DNA of 22,722 nucleotides from JBEKTY01 sp049515555 (GCA_049515555.1 JBEKTY010000135.1:1-22722), one strand, 5' to 3'; numbered from the stretch's first letter, positions 7,804 to 15,580 are shown. Numbers and translations: made by a program. The notes: generated by a model from the letters alone, not told the origin.

Positions 7804-9179
7804 AGTACCTGCCATCGTTCAAACTCTGGTTCTCCCAAGGCCCAGACGATCCGCGTCAAGAGCTTGTCGCCGGGAGGCATTTTCACCTGGGCCTGGGTGC
7901 CTTCGGGCGGCTCTTCTGGGCCAATCCCTCTCGGCGATTGCTCGATCTTCTGCGGATCGCCATGTCGGTCTACGTAGTGGATCGGCTGGTGCGACGAAGA
8001 CAACAGGCCCAGCAGGGCAGGTGGTTCCGGTCGCTGAAGTTGTCTGTCGAGGTACAGGAACCAGATTTCTGGCAGAATGGCGATGTTCTCGGCACGCTTA
8101 CCGAGTGCCTTGAATTCCTTAGCGAGGACGGCTGGGATGTGACCTTCTTAAAGGACGAGCGAGACCCGCCGCCTCGCGAACGCTTCCTGCCGGGGGAGAA
8201 TCCATTCGTTGCCAATCCACCGTTGGTTTGCCTTTCCAGTGGCGGACTGGATTCTGCGGCCGGATTGGGGGTTCGGATGGCACAGAACTCGAATCGGCCT
8301 GTGATTCCCGTGACGGTTTGGCACCAAGCGAAACAAAGGGAATTGGTTGAACGGCAGTACGAACTGCTGAGGAAGCGGTACGATGGGGCGGTCATTCACC
8401 CAATGATCGTGAAGTCCGCAATGCTCTGGGACTCGGAGTTGAACGGCTGGAAGCAAGAATTGAGTCAGCGATGTCGCTCGTTCCTGTTTGCTGCCGTTGG
8501 CTCAGTGGTCGCCGCGATGAGCGGGGTTGCGGCCGTCGAGGTCTTCGAGTCGGGCGTTGGTGCCATCAACCTTCCGCTGCTGGCGGGAATGGTTGGGTCA
8601 AAAGCAACCAGAGGAAGCCACCCACACTTCCTACGCTTGATGTCTCGTCTGGTCTCACTCGCCGTCGGGCGTGAAATCGTGTTCCACCTTCCCTTCCTAG
8701 AGAAGACCAAGGGCCAGGTTGTCGGCCAGGCAGCAGCACTTGGGCTCCAGGAGTTGGCGCGAGCCACCGTGTCTTGCGTCCATTATCCGCTTCATGTGCA
8801 GACAAATAAGCAATGCGGCCTGTGCCCTGCATGTATTTTCCGCCGGCAGGCTATGGCGGTGGCGGGCGTCGAAGAGAACGGCGTGTACAAGCACAACCTT
8901 TTCGGGCTGGACCACGAGAATGGCCAAATACCGGAAGACGATCTGGAATACCTCAAAGCGTTCCTGCTGCAAGTGGTGAATCTCGGGCCGCTGCAAGTGG
9001 GCGGCTTCGTTCCACAGCCCGTCCGTCGTCACCTGTTCGCTACGAATGTCGTTTCTACGGAGGAATCAATGGTCCCATTTCTGCATCTGTTCTCGCGCTA
9101 CCGAGACGAGTGGTTGAGCATCGCCGCCGAGGGCAAGTATTGCGGATGGGCCTGGGCAAACCTGCTCGCCCCCGTTTGA
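7800..9179 (+). CDS. QueC-like PP-loop enzyme with N-terminal extension (QatC-like)
   Basis: QueC makes preQ0 (7-cyano-7-deazaguanine) from carboxydeazaguanine using ATP. Here the PP-loop SSGGLDS is at 146-152 and the zinc ligands at C326, C339, C342 and C345 (CGLCPAC), matching the QueC metal site. The protein is 459 residues, about twice the length of housekeeping QueC: residues 1-140 form an extension of unknown fold and about 360-459 an extra C-terminal part. Such long QueC homologues are known from the QatABCD anti-phage system (QatC) and type IV CBASS. No queD, queE or queF lies nearby, which argues against queuosine synthesis. It overlaps the upstream gene by four bases and is followed 25 bases later by the HTH-ImmA gene. 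Enzyme family: confident; defence role: inferred. Confidence 0.85.
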   Translation: MKYLPSFKLWFSQGPDDPRQELVAGRHFHLGLGAFGRLFWANPSRRLLDLLRIAMSVYVVDRLVRRRQQAQQGRWFRSLKLSVEVQEPDFWQNGDVLGTLTECLEFLSEDGWDVTFLKDERDPPPRERFLPGENPFVANPPLVCLSSGGLDSAAGLGVRMAQNSNRPVIPVTVWHQAKQRELVERQYELLRKRYDGAVIHPMIVKSAMLWDSELNGWKQELSQRCRSFLFAAVGSVVAAMSGVAAVEVFESGVGAINLPLLAGMVGSKATRGSHPHFLRLMSRLVSLAVGREIVFHLPFLEKTKGQVVGQAAALGLQELARATVSCVHYPLHVQTNKQCGLCPACIFRRQAMAVAGVEENGVYKHNLFGLDHENGQIPEDDLEYLKAFLLQVVNLGPLQVGGFVPQPVRRHLFATNVVSTEESMVPFLHLFSRYRDEWLSIAAEGKYCGWAWANLLAPV

Positions 9180-9204
9180 ACCAATGAAATCGGAGAGGAA
9201 AGCC

Positions 9205-10422
9205 ATGCTTCAGCTTGAAACGATTGATCCGCGAATTCTGGGTCAGCGTATTGCGGAAGCTCGCAAGGCCAGGGGCATCACGCAAGAAGACGTGGCCAGT
9301 CACCTGAATTGCAGCCGTCCCACCTATATCGCAATCGAGAAGGGTGAACGCCCGGCCAAGCCGGAGGAAATCGTGACGCTGGCTTCCTACTTCGGTCGGC
9401 GCGTGTCTGAACTCGTCCGGCCAGGCGAGCCAGTTGTTGACTTCCAGCCGCATCTCCGCGCCGTAGCCGAGAAGATGAAGGACGGCGACGAACGCGAGCT
9501 TGTCGCAGCAATTGGCGATCTCCAGTGTCTCGCGGCGGACTACCGGGAGTTGGAGCAATTGATGGGCTCTCGGCTACGGTACAATTACCCGCCGCTGGTG
9601 ACTCTTGACACGCCCCTGGATGTCGTGGAGTTGGCTGAGTCGGTGGCGGCTGGAGAGCGTCGCCGCTTGGGGCTGGGCGAACAGCCCGTCAGTGAACTTC
9701 GTCGCCTGCTGGAATGGGAGGTTGGTCTCCGCATTTTCTATTGGCCGCTGCCGTCAGCCATTGCCGGCATGTACGCCTACGCCGACGATCTGGGCGGCTG
9801 CATCATGGTCAATCGCAAGCATCCTGCCCAGCGGCGGCGCGCTTCGATGCTGCACGAATACGGTCATCTGATCGTGGATCGGTACAAACCGGGCATCGAC
9901 TACCTGAACATGCCCGGGCGCAAGCCGGCCAACGAGCGTTTCGCAGAGGCGTTTGGTCTCAGCTTCCTGATGCCCGCGACGGCGGTTCGCCAACGGTTCC
10001 ACAACATCGTGGCCAGCACCAACGACTTTCAGGTCGCAGACCTCTGCCGGTTGAGCCACTTCTTCTTTGTGTCTGTGGAGGCAATGGCAATTCGACTTGA
10101 ACAACTCGGGTTGATCCCGAAAGGAAGCTGGGCACTGATTAAGGAGTCGAAGTTCGCTCCTCACCAAGCGGCAGCTCTTCTTGACCTGCCGGCGCGGCAC
10201 GAAACCCCGGATTACTACCCCGAGCGGTACAAATACTTGGCCGTCCATGCCTTTGAGCAAGAGAAGATCAGTGAGGAGCAGCTTGCACACTTCCTTCGTT
10301 GCGATCCTGTCACGGCGAGGGAGATCGTGATGGACTGCCTCACGAGGAAGGTCATGGAAGATGACGGCAGCGAGCGTCGGGTGCAGTTTGAGTTCCAGCG
10401 ATCGCTGCTCAGCCAATCGTGA
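9205..10422 (+). CDS. HTH (XRE) plus ImmA/IrrE metallopeptidase
   Basis: This fusion of a DNA-binding domain and a zinc peptidase resembles regulators such as ImmA/IrrE (COG2856) that cleave repressors or act as antitoxins. In the 405 residues, an XRE helix-turn-helix occupies about 11-64 (ILGQRIAEARKARGITQEDV, then SRPTYIAIEKGERP). The HEXXH zinc motif is HEYGH (217-221), and NERFAEAFGLSFLMP (243-257) is the downstream block that supplies the third ligand (E244 or E248). The ATG at 9205 is chosen because GAGAGG lies six bases upstream; an ATG at 9184 has no ribosome site. It sits 25 bases after the QueC-like gene and 15 bases before a PIN gene, so it may repress the operon or neutralise the PIN protein. 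Confidence 0.88.
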   Translation: MLQLETIDPRILGQRIAEARKARGITQEDVASHLNCSRPTYIAIEKGERPAKPEEIVTLASYFGRRVSELVRPGEPVVDFQPHLRAVAEKMKDGDERELVAAIGDLQCLAADYRELEQLMGSRLRYNYPPLVTLDTPLDVVELAESVAAGERRRLGLGEQPVSELRRLLEWEVGLRIFYWPLPSAIAGMYAYADDLGGCIMVNRKHPAQRRRASMLHEYGHLIVDRYKPGIDYLNMPGRKPANERFAEAFGLSFLMPATAVRQRFHNIVASTNDFQVADLCRLSHFFFVSVEAMAIRLEQLGLIPKGSWALIKESKFAPHQAAALLDLPARHETPDYYPERYKYLAVHAFEQEKISEEQLAHFLRCDPVTAREIVMDCLTRKVMEDDGSERRVQFEFQRSLLSQS

Positions 10423-10437
10423 GGAGACGGATAGCCC

Positions 10438-11055
10438 ATGCACGACGTTGCCCTGGACGCTTGCTGTCTAATCAATCTCTGCGCGGCCGGAAAGGTTCTT
10501 GGTGCGGAGTCGTCGTCGGCCCTTCCAAAACGTCGGCGTGATCGAGCCGGCATGGGGGCTTCATCGAAACCCATTTCTGGTCTTAGCCTGAATCTTTATG
10601 TCCCGAGCACGGTGGCCCGGGAGACACTGTACATTCTGCAACCGGACCCGGACGATCCCGGCAAGCTTGTCAAGAGTCCGATTGACCTGGCCCACTATAT
10701 GGCCGCCGGCTTCCTTCACGAGTGCGATTGTGAAGGCCAGGAAGAGCTTGAGCTATTCGTGCAAATGGCCGCCCGACTCGGCGACGGCGAGGCCGCGTGT
10801 TTCGCCATTGCTGCCAAACGCGGCTGGGCACTTGCGACCGACGATCGGCGCGCGAGGAGATTTGCAGCCGAGTCCAGCCTGACGGTCATCACGACGCCCG
10901 AGTTGGTCAAACTCTGGGCGGAGACCACGAGCGCCAGCGACAAAGAGATCGTAACCGTGTTGCGGAACATTCAGAAATTCGCGTACTTCACTCCGCGGGC
11001 CAACGCTCCCGAGTATGGTTGGTGGGTAAGCCGCCTGGGCAAGAAACCCAAGTGA
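10438..11055 (+). CDS. PIN-domain nuclease, probable toxin
   Basis: PIN proteins are metal-dependent RNases and often the toxin of a two-gene pair. The 205 residues show the spaced acidic residues: D7 in ALDACCLINL, E62 in VPSTVARET, E118 in LGDGEAACFAIAAKRGW and D135/D136 in ALATDDRRARRFA. This LGxGExxxxxxA...ATDDxxAR pattern is characteristic. Residues about 20-50 form a basic/serine-rich insertion between the first and second acidic residues. GAGGAG overlaps the stop of the HTH-ImmA gene, 11 bases upstream of the ATG, so translation is probably coupled. Pairs of HTH-ImmA and PIN-like genes have been predicted as toxin-antitoxin modules. It is the last gene before the right flanking repeat. 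Confidence 0.82.
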   Translation: MHDVALDACCLINLCAAGKVLGAESSSALPKRRRDRAGMGASSKPISGLSLNLYVPSTVARETLYILQPDPDDPGKLVKSPIDLAHYMAAGFLHECDCEGQEELELFVQMAARLGDGEAACFAIAAKRGWALATDDRRARRFAAESSLTVITTPELVKLWAETTSASDKEIVTVLRNIQKFAYFTPRANAPEYGWWVSRLGKKPK

Positions 11056-11129
11056 TCCATGCCTGGGGCGGTCTGGCCGCATCAGGCGCCCGCATCTCGC
11101 TTTGCCGCGATGAACTCACGAATCTCGCA

Positions 11130-11216
11130 TACCGCCCACCAGACGGCCGATCTAATCGGATTCGAGGAGGGGGGGCAATACTCCAGGCAGTACCCAAATG
11201 GGCGCATAAACGCCCT
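11130..11216. repeat. Right flanking direct repeat of the QueC-like island
   Basis: This is the partner of 6838-6922 in the same orientation. It begins 75 bases after the PIN gene stop. Divergence between copies suggests an old duplication or two insertions of the same element rather than a fresh target-site duplication. Confidence 0.7.
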
Positions 11217-11345
11217 GCCAACCCAATACCCTCCCCGCAACCGGGCCGGTAGCCGCTTTGAAATCTTGTCCACAAACTGGGCTTGCGATTTGGACAAGAA
11301 TATGATATACAACTGTATAGTTATGGCGGCGGGGCGAGGGGCACG

Positions 11346-11401
11346 GGGAGTTTTCAGTGTTCCGTTTTCAGTTTTCAGCATGACCCGGAACACCGAACAC
11401 T
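11346..11401. repeat. GTTTTCAGTGTTCCG spacer repeat, copy 1
   Basis: GGGAGTTTTCAGTGTTCCG through CCGGAACAC is nearly identical to 11655-11702. It is internally made of TTTTCAG units and GAACAC units that are partly self-complementary. Confidence 0.75.
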
Positions 11402-11654
11402 ATAGGCCGCCCAGCCGCCGCCGACCCCTGCCTTTGGAGAAACCGGCCAACTGGTATGGGGCAGAAAGGCCCGCAAGTCGAACACGTACCTCACAATGCG
11501 TATAATTTTGCGCTCGCCGTCCGAATCGCTAGCCCAAGCTGGCACACGGGTTACAGACTTGTCAAACAGCGTAACTTTCGAACGGGGTACCGAGGCGTTT
11601 GATGAGTTAAGGGATTTGGGATTGGGGATTGGGGATGAAGGCGGAAGGGGGACC

Positions 11655-11740
11655 GGGAGTTTTCAGTGTTCCGTTTTCAGTTTTCAGCATGAACCGGAAC
11701 ACTGAACACCGAACACCGAACACTGAACACCGGGGCGGAA
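11655..11740. repeat. GTTTTCAGTGTTCCG spacer repeat, copy 2, with GAACAC tandem
   Basis: This is the second copy of the 11346 repeat, extended by four GAACAC[CT] units (about 11696-11730). The following sequence through 11767 (ATCCGTGTCAATCTGTG and onward) has the look of another dispersed spacer repeat. Confidence 0.7.
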
Positions 11741-11798
11741 TCCGTGTCAATCTGTGTTCATCCGTGGCCCAGTTCTCCGCAGACCCCATCTACAAATA

Positions 11799-12680
11799 TC
11801 AACCCGGCTGCGGCTTGAGCGAATGATAGAGATCCAGCGCCTGCGGCGGGGTTGCCCCCTGATGGACGACCGCCCGCACGGCTTGAATCATGGCGACGGG
11901 GTGCTCGGCTTGGAACACGTTGCGGCCCATGTCCACGCCCGCCGCGCCCTGGTCGATGGCCTCGTAGGCCATTTGCAGGGCCTCGGCCTCGGGCAGCTTC
12001 TTGCCGCCGGCGATTACGATCGGCACGGGGCAGGCGGCCGTCACCTTCGCGAAGCCCGGCCGGCAGTAGTAGGTCTTGACGGCGTGCGCGCCGTTCTCGG
12101 CGCACACCCGGGCGGCCAGTCCCAGGTAACGCGCGTCGCGGGTCAGCTCCTTCCCCACGGCGGTAACGCCGAGGACGGGCACGCCGTAACGGCTGCCCGC
12201 GTCTACCATGCGCGTCAGGTTGCGGACGGTGAGGGCCTCGAACTTGTGGCCGACGGCGACCATCACGGCCAGCAGCGAGGCGTTCAGCCGCAGGCATTCC
12301 TCGATGTCGAGGATGCACTCGTCGTTGAGCTCGGTCAGCACGGTCGAGCCGGCCGAGGCCCGCAGCGAAATCGGCTTGTTGGCCGTGGGCGGCACGATCT
12401 GCCGCAAGGCGCCCCGCGTACACATCAGGCAATCGGCATGCTCGATCAAAGGCACGATGGTCAGGTCCATTCGCGCCAGGCCGGCGGTCGGCCCCATGAT
12501 GTAACCATGGTCGAAGGCCAGCATGACGGTCCGTCCGCTGCGGGGGTTGAAGATTCGGCTGAGGCGATCCTGCATGCCCCAGCCGAGATGACTCGAGCCT
12601 TTCAGGAAGAAGCCCTCGGTTTTCTGGGGGACGCCCAGCCCATAATCTTTCGCGTCCAAGTTATTTTCAGCTTCGGCCAT
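11799..12680 (-). CDS. lsrF: LsrF-like 3-hydroxy-5-phosphonooxypentane-2,4-dione thiolase
   Basis: In E. coli, LsrF ends the breakdown of phospho-autoinducer-2, transferring an acetyl group to CoA and leaving dihydroxyacetone phosphate. The 293-residue product is co-linear with LsrF (291 residues): WGMQDRLSRIFNP (34-46), TVMLAFDHGY (51-60), ADCLMCTRG (82-90), the lysine block VKTYY with K202 matching the catalytic K203, PVPIVIAGGKKLPE (218-231) and GVDMGRNVFQ (248-257). The DeoC/FbaB-type TIM barrel is complete. No lsrABCD, lsrK, lsrG or lsrR is nearby; instead it is the last gene of an operon with dhaK and dhaL, 61 bases after dhaL. The true substrate may therefore be another phosphorylated ketose. 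The ribosome site is weak (AGAAAG). Confidence 0.88.
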   Translation of the reverse strand: MAEAENNLDAKDYGLGVPQKTEGFFLKGSSHLGWGMQDRLSRIFNPRSGRTVMLAFDHGYIMGPTAGLARMDLTIVPLIEHADCLMCTRGALRQIVPPTANKPISLRASAGSTVLTELNDECILDIEECLRLNASLLAVMVAVGHKFEALTVRNLTRMVDAGSRYGVPVLGVTAVGKELTRDARYLGLAARVCAENGAHAVKTYYCRPGFAKVTAACPVPIVIAGGKKLPEAEALQMAYEAIDQGAAGVDMGRNVFQAEHPVAMIQAVRAVVHQGATPPQALDLYHSLKPQPG

Positions 12681-12734
12681 TGTTTGAGCTTTCTGTGAAG
12701 GGTTGTCATTCGGGGTGGAATCGCCGGACGTGCC

Positions 12735-12791
12735 GTACTCCTCACGCCCCGCGTGAGGTTTTGCCGGCCTCACGCGGAGCGTGAGGAGTAC
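12735..12791. repeat. Inverted repeat GTACTCCTCACG..., overlapping the dhaL end
   Basis: The 24-bp arms at 12735-12758 and 12768-12791 pair with one mismatch around a nine-base loop. Each arm has the inner palindrome CACGC(T/C)CCGCGTG. It resembles 20096-20148 in size and layout. It supplies the last codons and stop of dhaL. Confidence 0.82.
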
Positions 12792-13428
12792 ACGCCGGCA
12801 GGCCGTCGCGGAAGCCGGCGAAGAGCAGTGAGATACTGACGGCTCCGGGATCGAGATGCCCCACGCTGCGCGGGCCCAGGTTGCGGGCCCGGCCGTAGCG
12901 GGCCTGGAACTGTTTCGTGGCTTCGGCGCCCTGGGCGGCGGCTTCGGCGGCCCGGCTGAAGAGCTGCGGCAGGCTGAGCCCCTCCGCCGCGCCCTGGCGC
13001 AGGCTGTCGACGGCCGGCAGCAGGGCATCGAGCATGGTCTTATCGCCCGGGGCGGCCGCGGTCTGGGCCCGCAGCCGGGCCAGGCCCGCCGCGAAGGCCG
13101 CCGCCAGGGCCGGGGCGTCCAGCTCCGCACTGCCGCCGGCGGCCTCGGCCATGCCCAGGAACAAGGAACCGAAAAGCGGCCCCGCCGAGCCGCCGTCCAC
13201 CGAGAGCACGTTCCAACCCACGACTTGCAGCAGCGGCCCGGGCGTCTGCACTGGGCAGCCGTCGATCGACCCCAGCATGGCGTCGGCGATCCGCTCGATG
13301 GTAACACCGTGGTCGCCGTCGCCGATGGCCGAATCCAGCCGGGTCAGCAGATCGCGGTTCTCCTTCAGCCGCCGTGCGCCGCCGGTCAGCAGCAGCACGA
13401 GGTCGGCGTAGGCCAGGCAGCTCGACAT
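12742..13428 (-). CDS. dhaL: Dihydroxyacetone kinase subunit DhaL
   Basis: DhaL carries the nucleotide and transfers phosphate to the ketose bound on DhaK. The 228-residue product has the Mg-ADP-binding signature DSAIGDGDHG (about 30-39), the GGSAGPLFGSLFLGMA loop (about 80-95) and the YGRARNLGPRSVGHLDPGA end block typical of DhaL. The ATG at 13428 has GGGAGA seven bases upstream and lies 16 bases after the dhaK stop. No dhaM or PTS gene is present, so ATP is the likely phosphate donor, as in PTS-independent DhaKL enzymes. The final residues (from about PACTPHAPREAGKTS) are translated from an inverted repeat and replace the natural C-terminus. Confidence 0.9.
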   Translation of the reverse strand: MSSCLAYADLVLLLTGGARRLKENRDLLTRLDSAIGDGDHGVTIERIADAMLGSIDGCPVQTPGPLLQVVGWNVLSVDGGSAGPLFGSLFLGMAEAAGGSAELDAPALAAAFAAGLARLRAQTAAAPGDKTMLDALLPAVDSLRQGAAEGLSLPQLFSRAAEAAAQGAEATKQFQARYGRARNLGPRSVGHLDPGAVSISLLFAGFRDGLPACTPHAPREAGKTSRGA

Positions 13429-13444
13429 ACGGGCGTCTCCCGTT

Positions 13445-14446
13445 TCAACGCACGGTAAAGAACGGGGCCTGGCAGGGCGCACGCCAGAGGCGGATCAATT
13501 CGTCGTCCAGCTTCGCCACGCACATCTGAAAACCGGCCATCTCCTGCACCGTCAGGAACTCGCCGATCCGCGGAAAGACGGGCTCCATGCGGCGCTCGGT
13601 GAGCCAGGCGTGCACCGCGCGGTAGACGATGAACAGCTCCATCAGCGTGGTTGCGCCGGAGCCGTTGAGGATCACCAGCAGCCGGTCGCCCGCTTGGGCG
13701 TCGATGGCGGCGACGAGCCGCTCGATCATGACCTTGGCCGTCTGGTCGGCCGTCATAATGGCGGTGGGTCCGGTGCCCGGCTCGCCGTGTTGCCCCATGC
13801 CGATTTCCATTTGGTCGTCGGCCAGGTCGAAGATCGCCTGGCCCGTGCTGGGATGGGTAGCCGGCCTGAGGGCCACGGCCAGGGTAGCCATGCCTTGGTT
13901 GAAGCGCTCGGCGATGGCCGCGACCTCGTCGAGCGGGCAGCCGGCTTCGGCGGCGGCGCCGGCGATCTTGAATAGCGGAATGGCGCCCACCAGGCCCCGG
14001 CGGTCGGCGGCCGGCGCGGCGGCGCCGGGGGCGATGTCCTCGTGCGTCAGCAGCATGCGGACGTTCAGGCCCTGCTGGCGGGCCATGTCCAGGGCCAGCT
14101 TGGCGCTCATTACGTCGCCGGCGTGGTTGAGCACCACCAGCAGCACACCGGCCGGCCGATTGGCCCGTTTCAGGGCCTCGAAGACCCTGGGCGCCCCCGG
14201 CGCGGCGAAGATCTCGCCCACCACGCTGATATCGAGCATGCCCTCGCCCACGAACCCGCTCAGCGCCGGCTCATGGCCCGCGCCGCCGAGGGTCACCAGG
14301 GCGACCTTTTCGGGCGGCTTGGGGTGCGCTCGGACCACCAGTTTGCCCGATTCCAGCTTGACCGTGTCGGAACAAGCCAGGGCGAAGCCTTCGAGCAGCT
14401 CCGGCACCAGGCTGGCCGGATCATTGATGAACTTTTTCATGACCAT
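13445..14446 (-). CDS. dhaK: Dihydroxyacetone kinase subunit DhaK
   Basis: DhaK binds dihydroxyacetone or a similar small ketose through a covalent bond to histidine. Counting from the second Met (MKKFINDP), H56 (GGAGHEP), D109 (NHAGD) and H218 (GQHGEPG) fall at the same numbers as the E. coli active-site residues. The 333-residue length and co-linearity are normal, including the VGEIFAAP and NGSGATTLMELF blocks. Two starts are possible: 14446, ten bases after GGAGA, and 14440, which matches the E. coli N-terminus; the first is used because of ribosome-site spacing. It is the first gene of the dhaK-dhaL-lsrF operon and diverges from the Tat cupin gene. Erythrulose-type substrates are also known for DhaK homologues, so substrate is not fixed. 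Confidence 0.93.
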   Translation of the reverse strand: MVMKKFINDPASLVPELLEGFALACSDTVKLESGKLVVRAHPKPPEKVALVTLGGAGHEPALSGFVGEGMLDISVVGEIFAAPGAPRVFEALKRANRPAGVLLVVLNHAGDVMSAKLALDMARQQGLNVRMLLTHEDIAPGAAAPAADRRGLVGAIPLFKIAGAAAEAGCPLDEVAAIAERFNQGMATLAVALRPATHPSTGQAIFDLADDQMEIGMGQHGEPGTGPTAIMTADQTAKVMIERLVAAIDAQAGDRLLVILNGSGATTLMELFIVYRAVHAWLTERRMEPVFPRIGEFLTVQEMAGFQMCVAKLDDELIRLWRAPCQAPFFTVR

Positions 14447-14665
14447 CGCGTGATTGTCTCCCACCCCGGCAGTGACCTGCGGGGCTATTTTCAAATGCCC
14501 CTCCGGGGCAAGGGCCTTTACGCCACGCGACGGAAGGGGGGCCGCCGTAGCGTATACCGGGTTGTAATTCTGAGTGTACCAAGCGGTGCGGTGATTGCAA
14601 CCGTGCCGGGGCCTGGATTATGATGAAGTGTTCATTTCTTGATGCGCCCTGAAGGAGGTCATTCC
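14447..14665. other. Divergent intergenic region dhaK / Tat cupin
   Basis: This must contain promoters for both directions. A short perfect hairpin TGCCCC-TCC-GGGGCA lies at 14496-14510. No clear -35/-10 pair was recognised. An AAGGAGG at 14652-14658 is the ribosome site of the cupin gene. Confidence 0.4.
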
Positions 14666-15379
14666 ATGAGTGAGAAGACGAGCGGCGGGATTACGAGGCG
14701 TGCGATGCTCGCGGCGACGGCCGCCACGGCGGCGGGTACGGCTTTTCGTACGCCGCAGGCCGCCGGCGCTGCCGAGGCGCCGGCTTGCGCCAAGCCGGCC
14801 GCGGTGAAAACCTACACCAGTGCCAACTTCTATTGCAACAACGCCGGCGGCAAGTTCCTGGCCGAAGCGGCCCGCGAGGCCTATTTCGACATGTTCCGCC
14901 GCTTCAGTTATCCGATCTCGGCGAAGCTCAAGAAGGACATGTGGGTCCTCGATTTCGGACTGCGGGACTTCGCCAACGTGGGCATGGCCGGCATCTTTTG
15001 GATCAACCGGCAGGAGTTCGGCTACTTCGGCCACGAGATCTTCCTCCTGCCGGGACAGATGATCCCCGAGCATCGGCATCTGGCCACCGGCAAGGGACCG
15101 GCCAAGATGGAGTCGTGGCATCCGCGGCACGGGATGATCTACACCTTCGGCGAAGGCGAGCCGACGCCGGAGCTGCTGGACCGCATCCCCGCCAGCCAGC
15201 GGACGCTGGTCCACAGCCGGCACGGCCAACCCTTGGGCATCGACGAGGTCGCCGATCTGAACAAGCTGACGGCCTGGCATTTCATGGTGGCCGGACCGGA
15301 AGGGGCGCTGGTGACCGAATACGGCACGTTCCACGACATGGACGGCCTGCGGTTCTCGAATCCGGGCGCTAAGCTGTAG
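14666..15379 (+). CDS. Tat-exported D-lyxose-isomerase-like cupin
   Basis: The product resembles the D-lyxose/D-mannose ketol-isomerase cupins, which interconvert aldoses and ketoses with a bound metal. The 237-residue protein begins with a twin-arginine signal (TRRAMLAATAATAAG, RR at 11-12). The candidate metal site is PEHRH (H136, H138) with K147/E149 downstream and a later histidine (H205 or H223), consistent with the HxH...E...H pattern of the cupin fold. AAGGAGG seven bases upstream makes the ATG certain. An exported sugar isomerase is unusual, since the substrates of the known family are cytoplasmic. It could act on periplasmic sugars or be a non-enzymatic sugar-binding relative. It is convergent with a Tat aminotransferase gene across a repeat. 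Confidence 0.7.
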   Translation: MSEKTSGGITRRAMLAATAATAAGTAFRTPQAAGAAEAPACAKPAAVKTYTSANFYCNNAGGKFLAEAAREAYFDMFRRFSYPISAKLKKDMWVLDFGLRDFANVGMAGIFWINRQEFGYFGHEIFLLPGQMIPEHRHLATGKGPAKMESWHPRHGMIYTFGEGEPTPELLDRIPASQRTLVHSRHGQPLGIDEVADLNKLTAWHFMVAGPEGALVTEYGTFHDMDGLRFSNPGAKL

Positions 15380-15433
15380 GCAGAATATGGCCGAGCGCTG
15401 GTCGCGCCCTGGCGCCGCTACTGGCGGTGCGAT

Positions 15434-15572
15434 GGGTGCCACTGCTGGCTTGTCCAGCAGTGCCCGCTTGTGTACGATTGGAGCCGATTGAGCTTCGACA
15501 AATCCGTTTCGGACGGGCGGACCGATTCCCGATGTCTGGCAAACACTGCTGGACAAGCCAGCAGTGGCACCC
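15434..15572. repeat. GGGTGCCACTGCTGG inverted-repeat element, long spacer
   Basis: The 29-bp arms (15434-15462, 15544-15572) are perfect reverse complements around 81 bases. It lies between two convergent genes (stops at 15379 and 15581). The arms are the same as those at 17086 and 21123 and in the CDS copy at 5342. Confidence 0.9.
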
Positions 15573-15580
15573 GAAACCTC

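Larger units (their letters stand above)
11056..11798. other. Gene-free spacer with right island repeat and dispersed repeats
   Basis: No credible gene is seen. From left to right it contains the right flanking direct repeat (11130 to about 11216), an AT-richer patch at 11290-11325, two copies of a GTTTTCAGTGTTCCG repeat (11346-11401 and 11655-11710), a short GGGATTGGGGATT stretch near 11612-11636 and tandem GAACACCGAACACTG units. The many repeats mark it as an old insertion zone. Confidence 0.6.

Noticed and set aside
7222..9179. Full QatABCD or type IV CBASS system
   Set aside because: Only the QueC-like enzyme is recognisable; no ATPase, TatD nuclease, CD-NTase, TGT or OGG-like gene lies beside it.
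11082..11160. Minus-strand peptide ending VCEIREFIAAKRDAGA, like the end of an AlpA-type HTH protein
   Set aside because: The resemblance covers fewer than 25 residues, the upstream part is repeat sequence, and the parallel copy near 6838 does not keep the reading.
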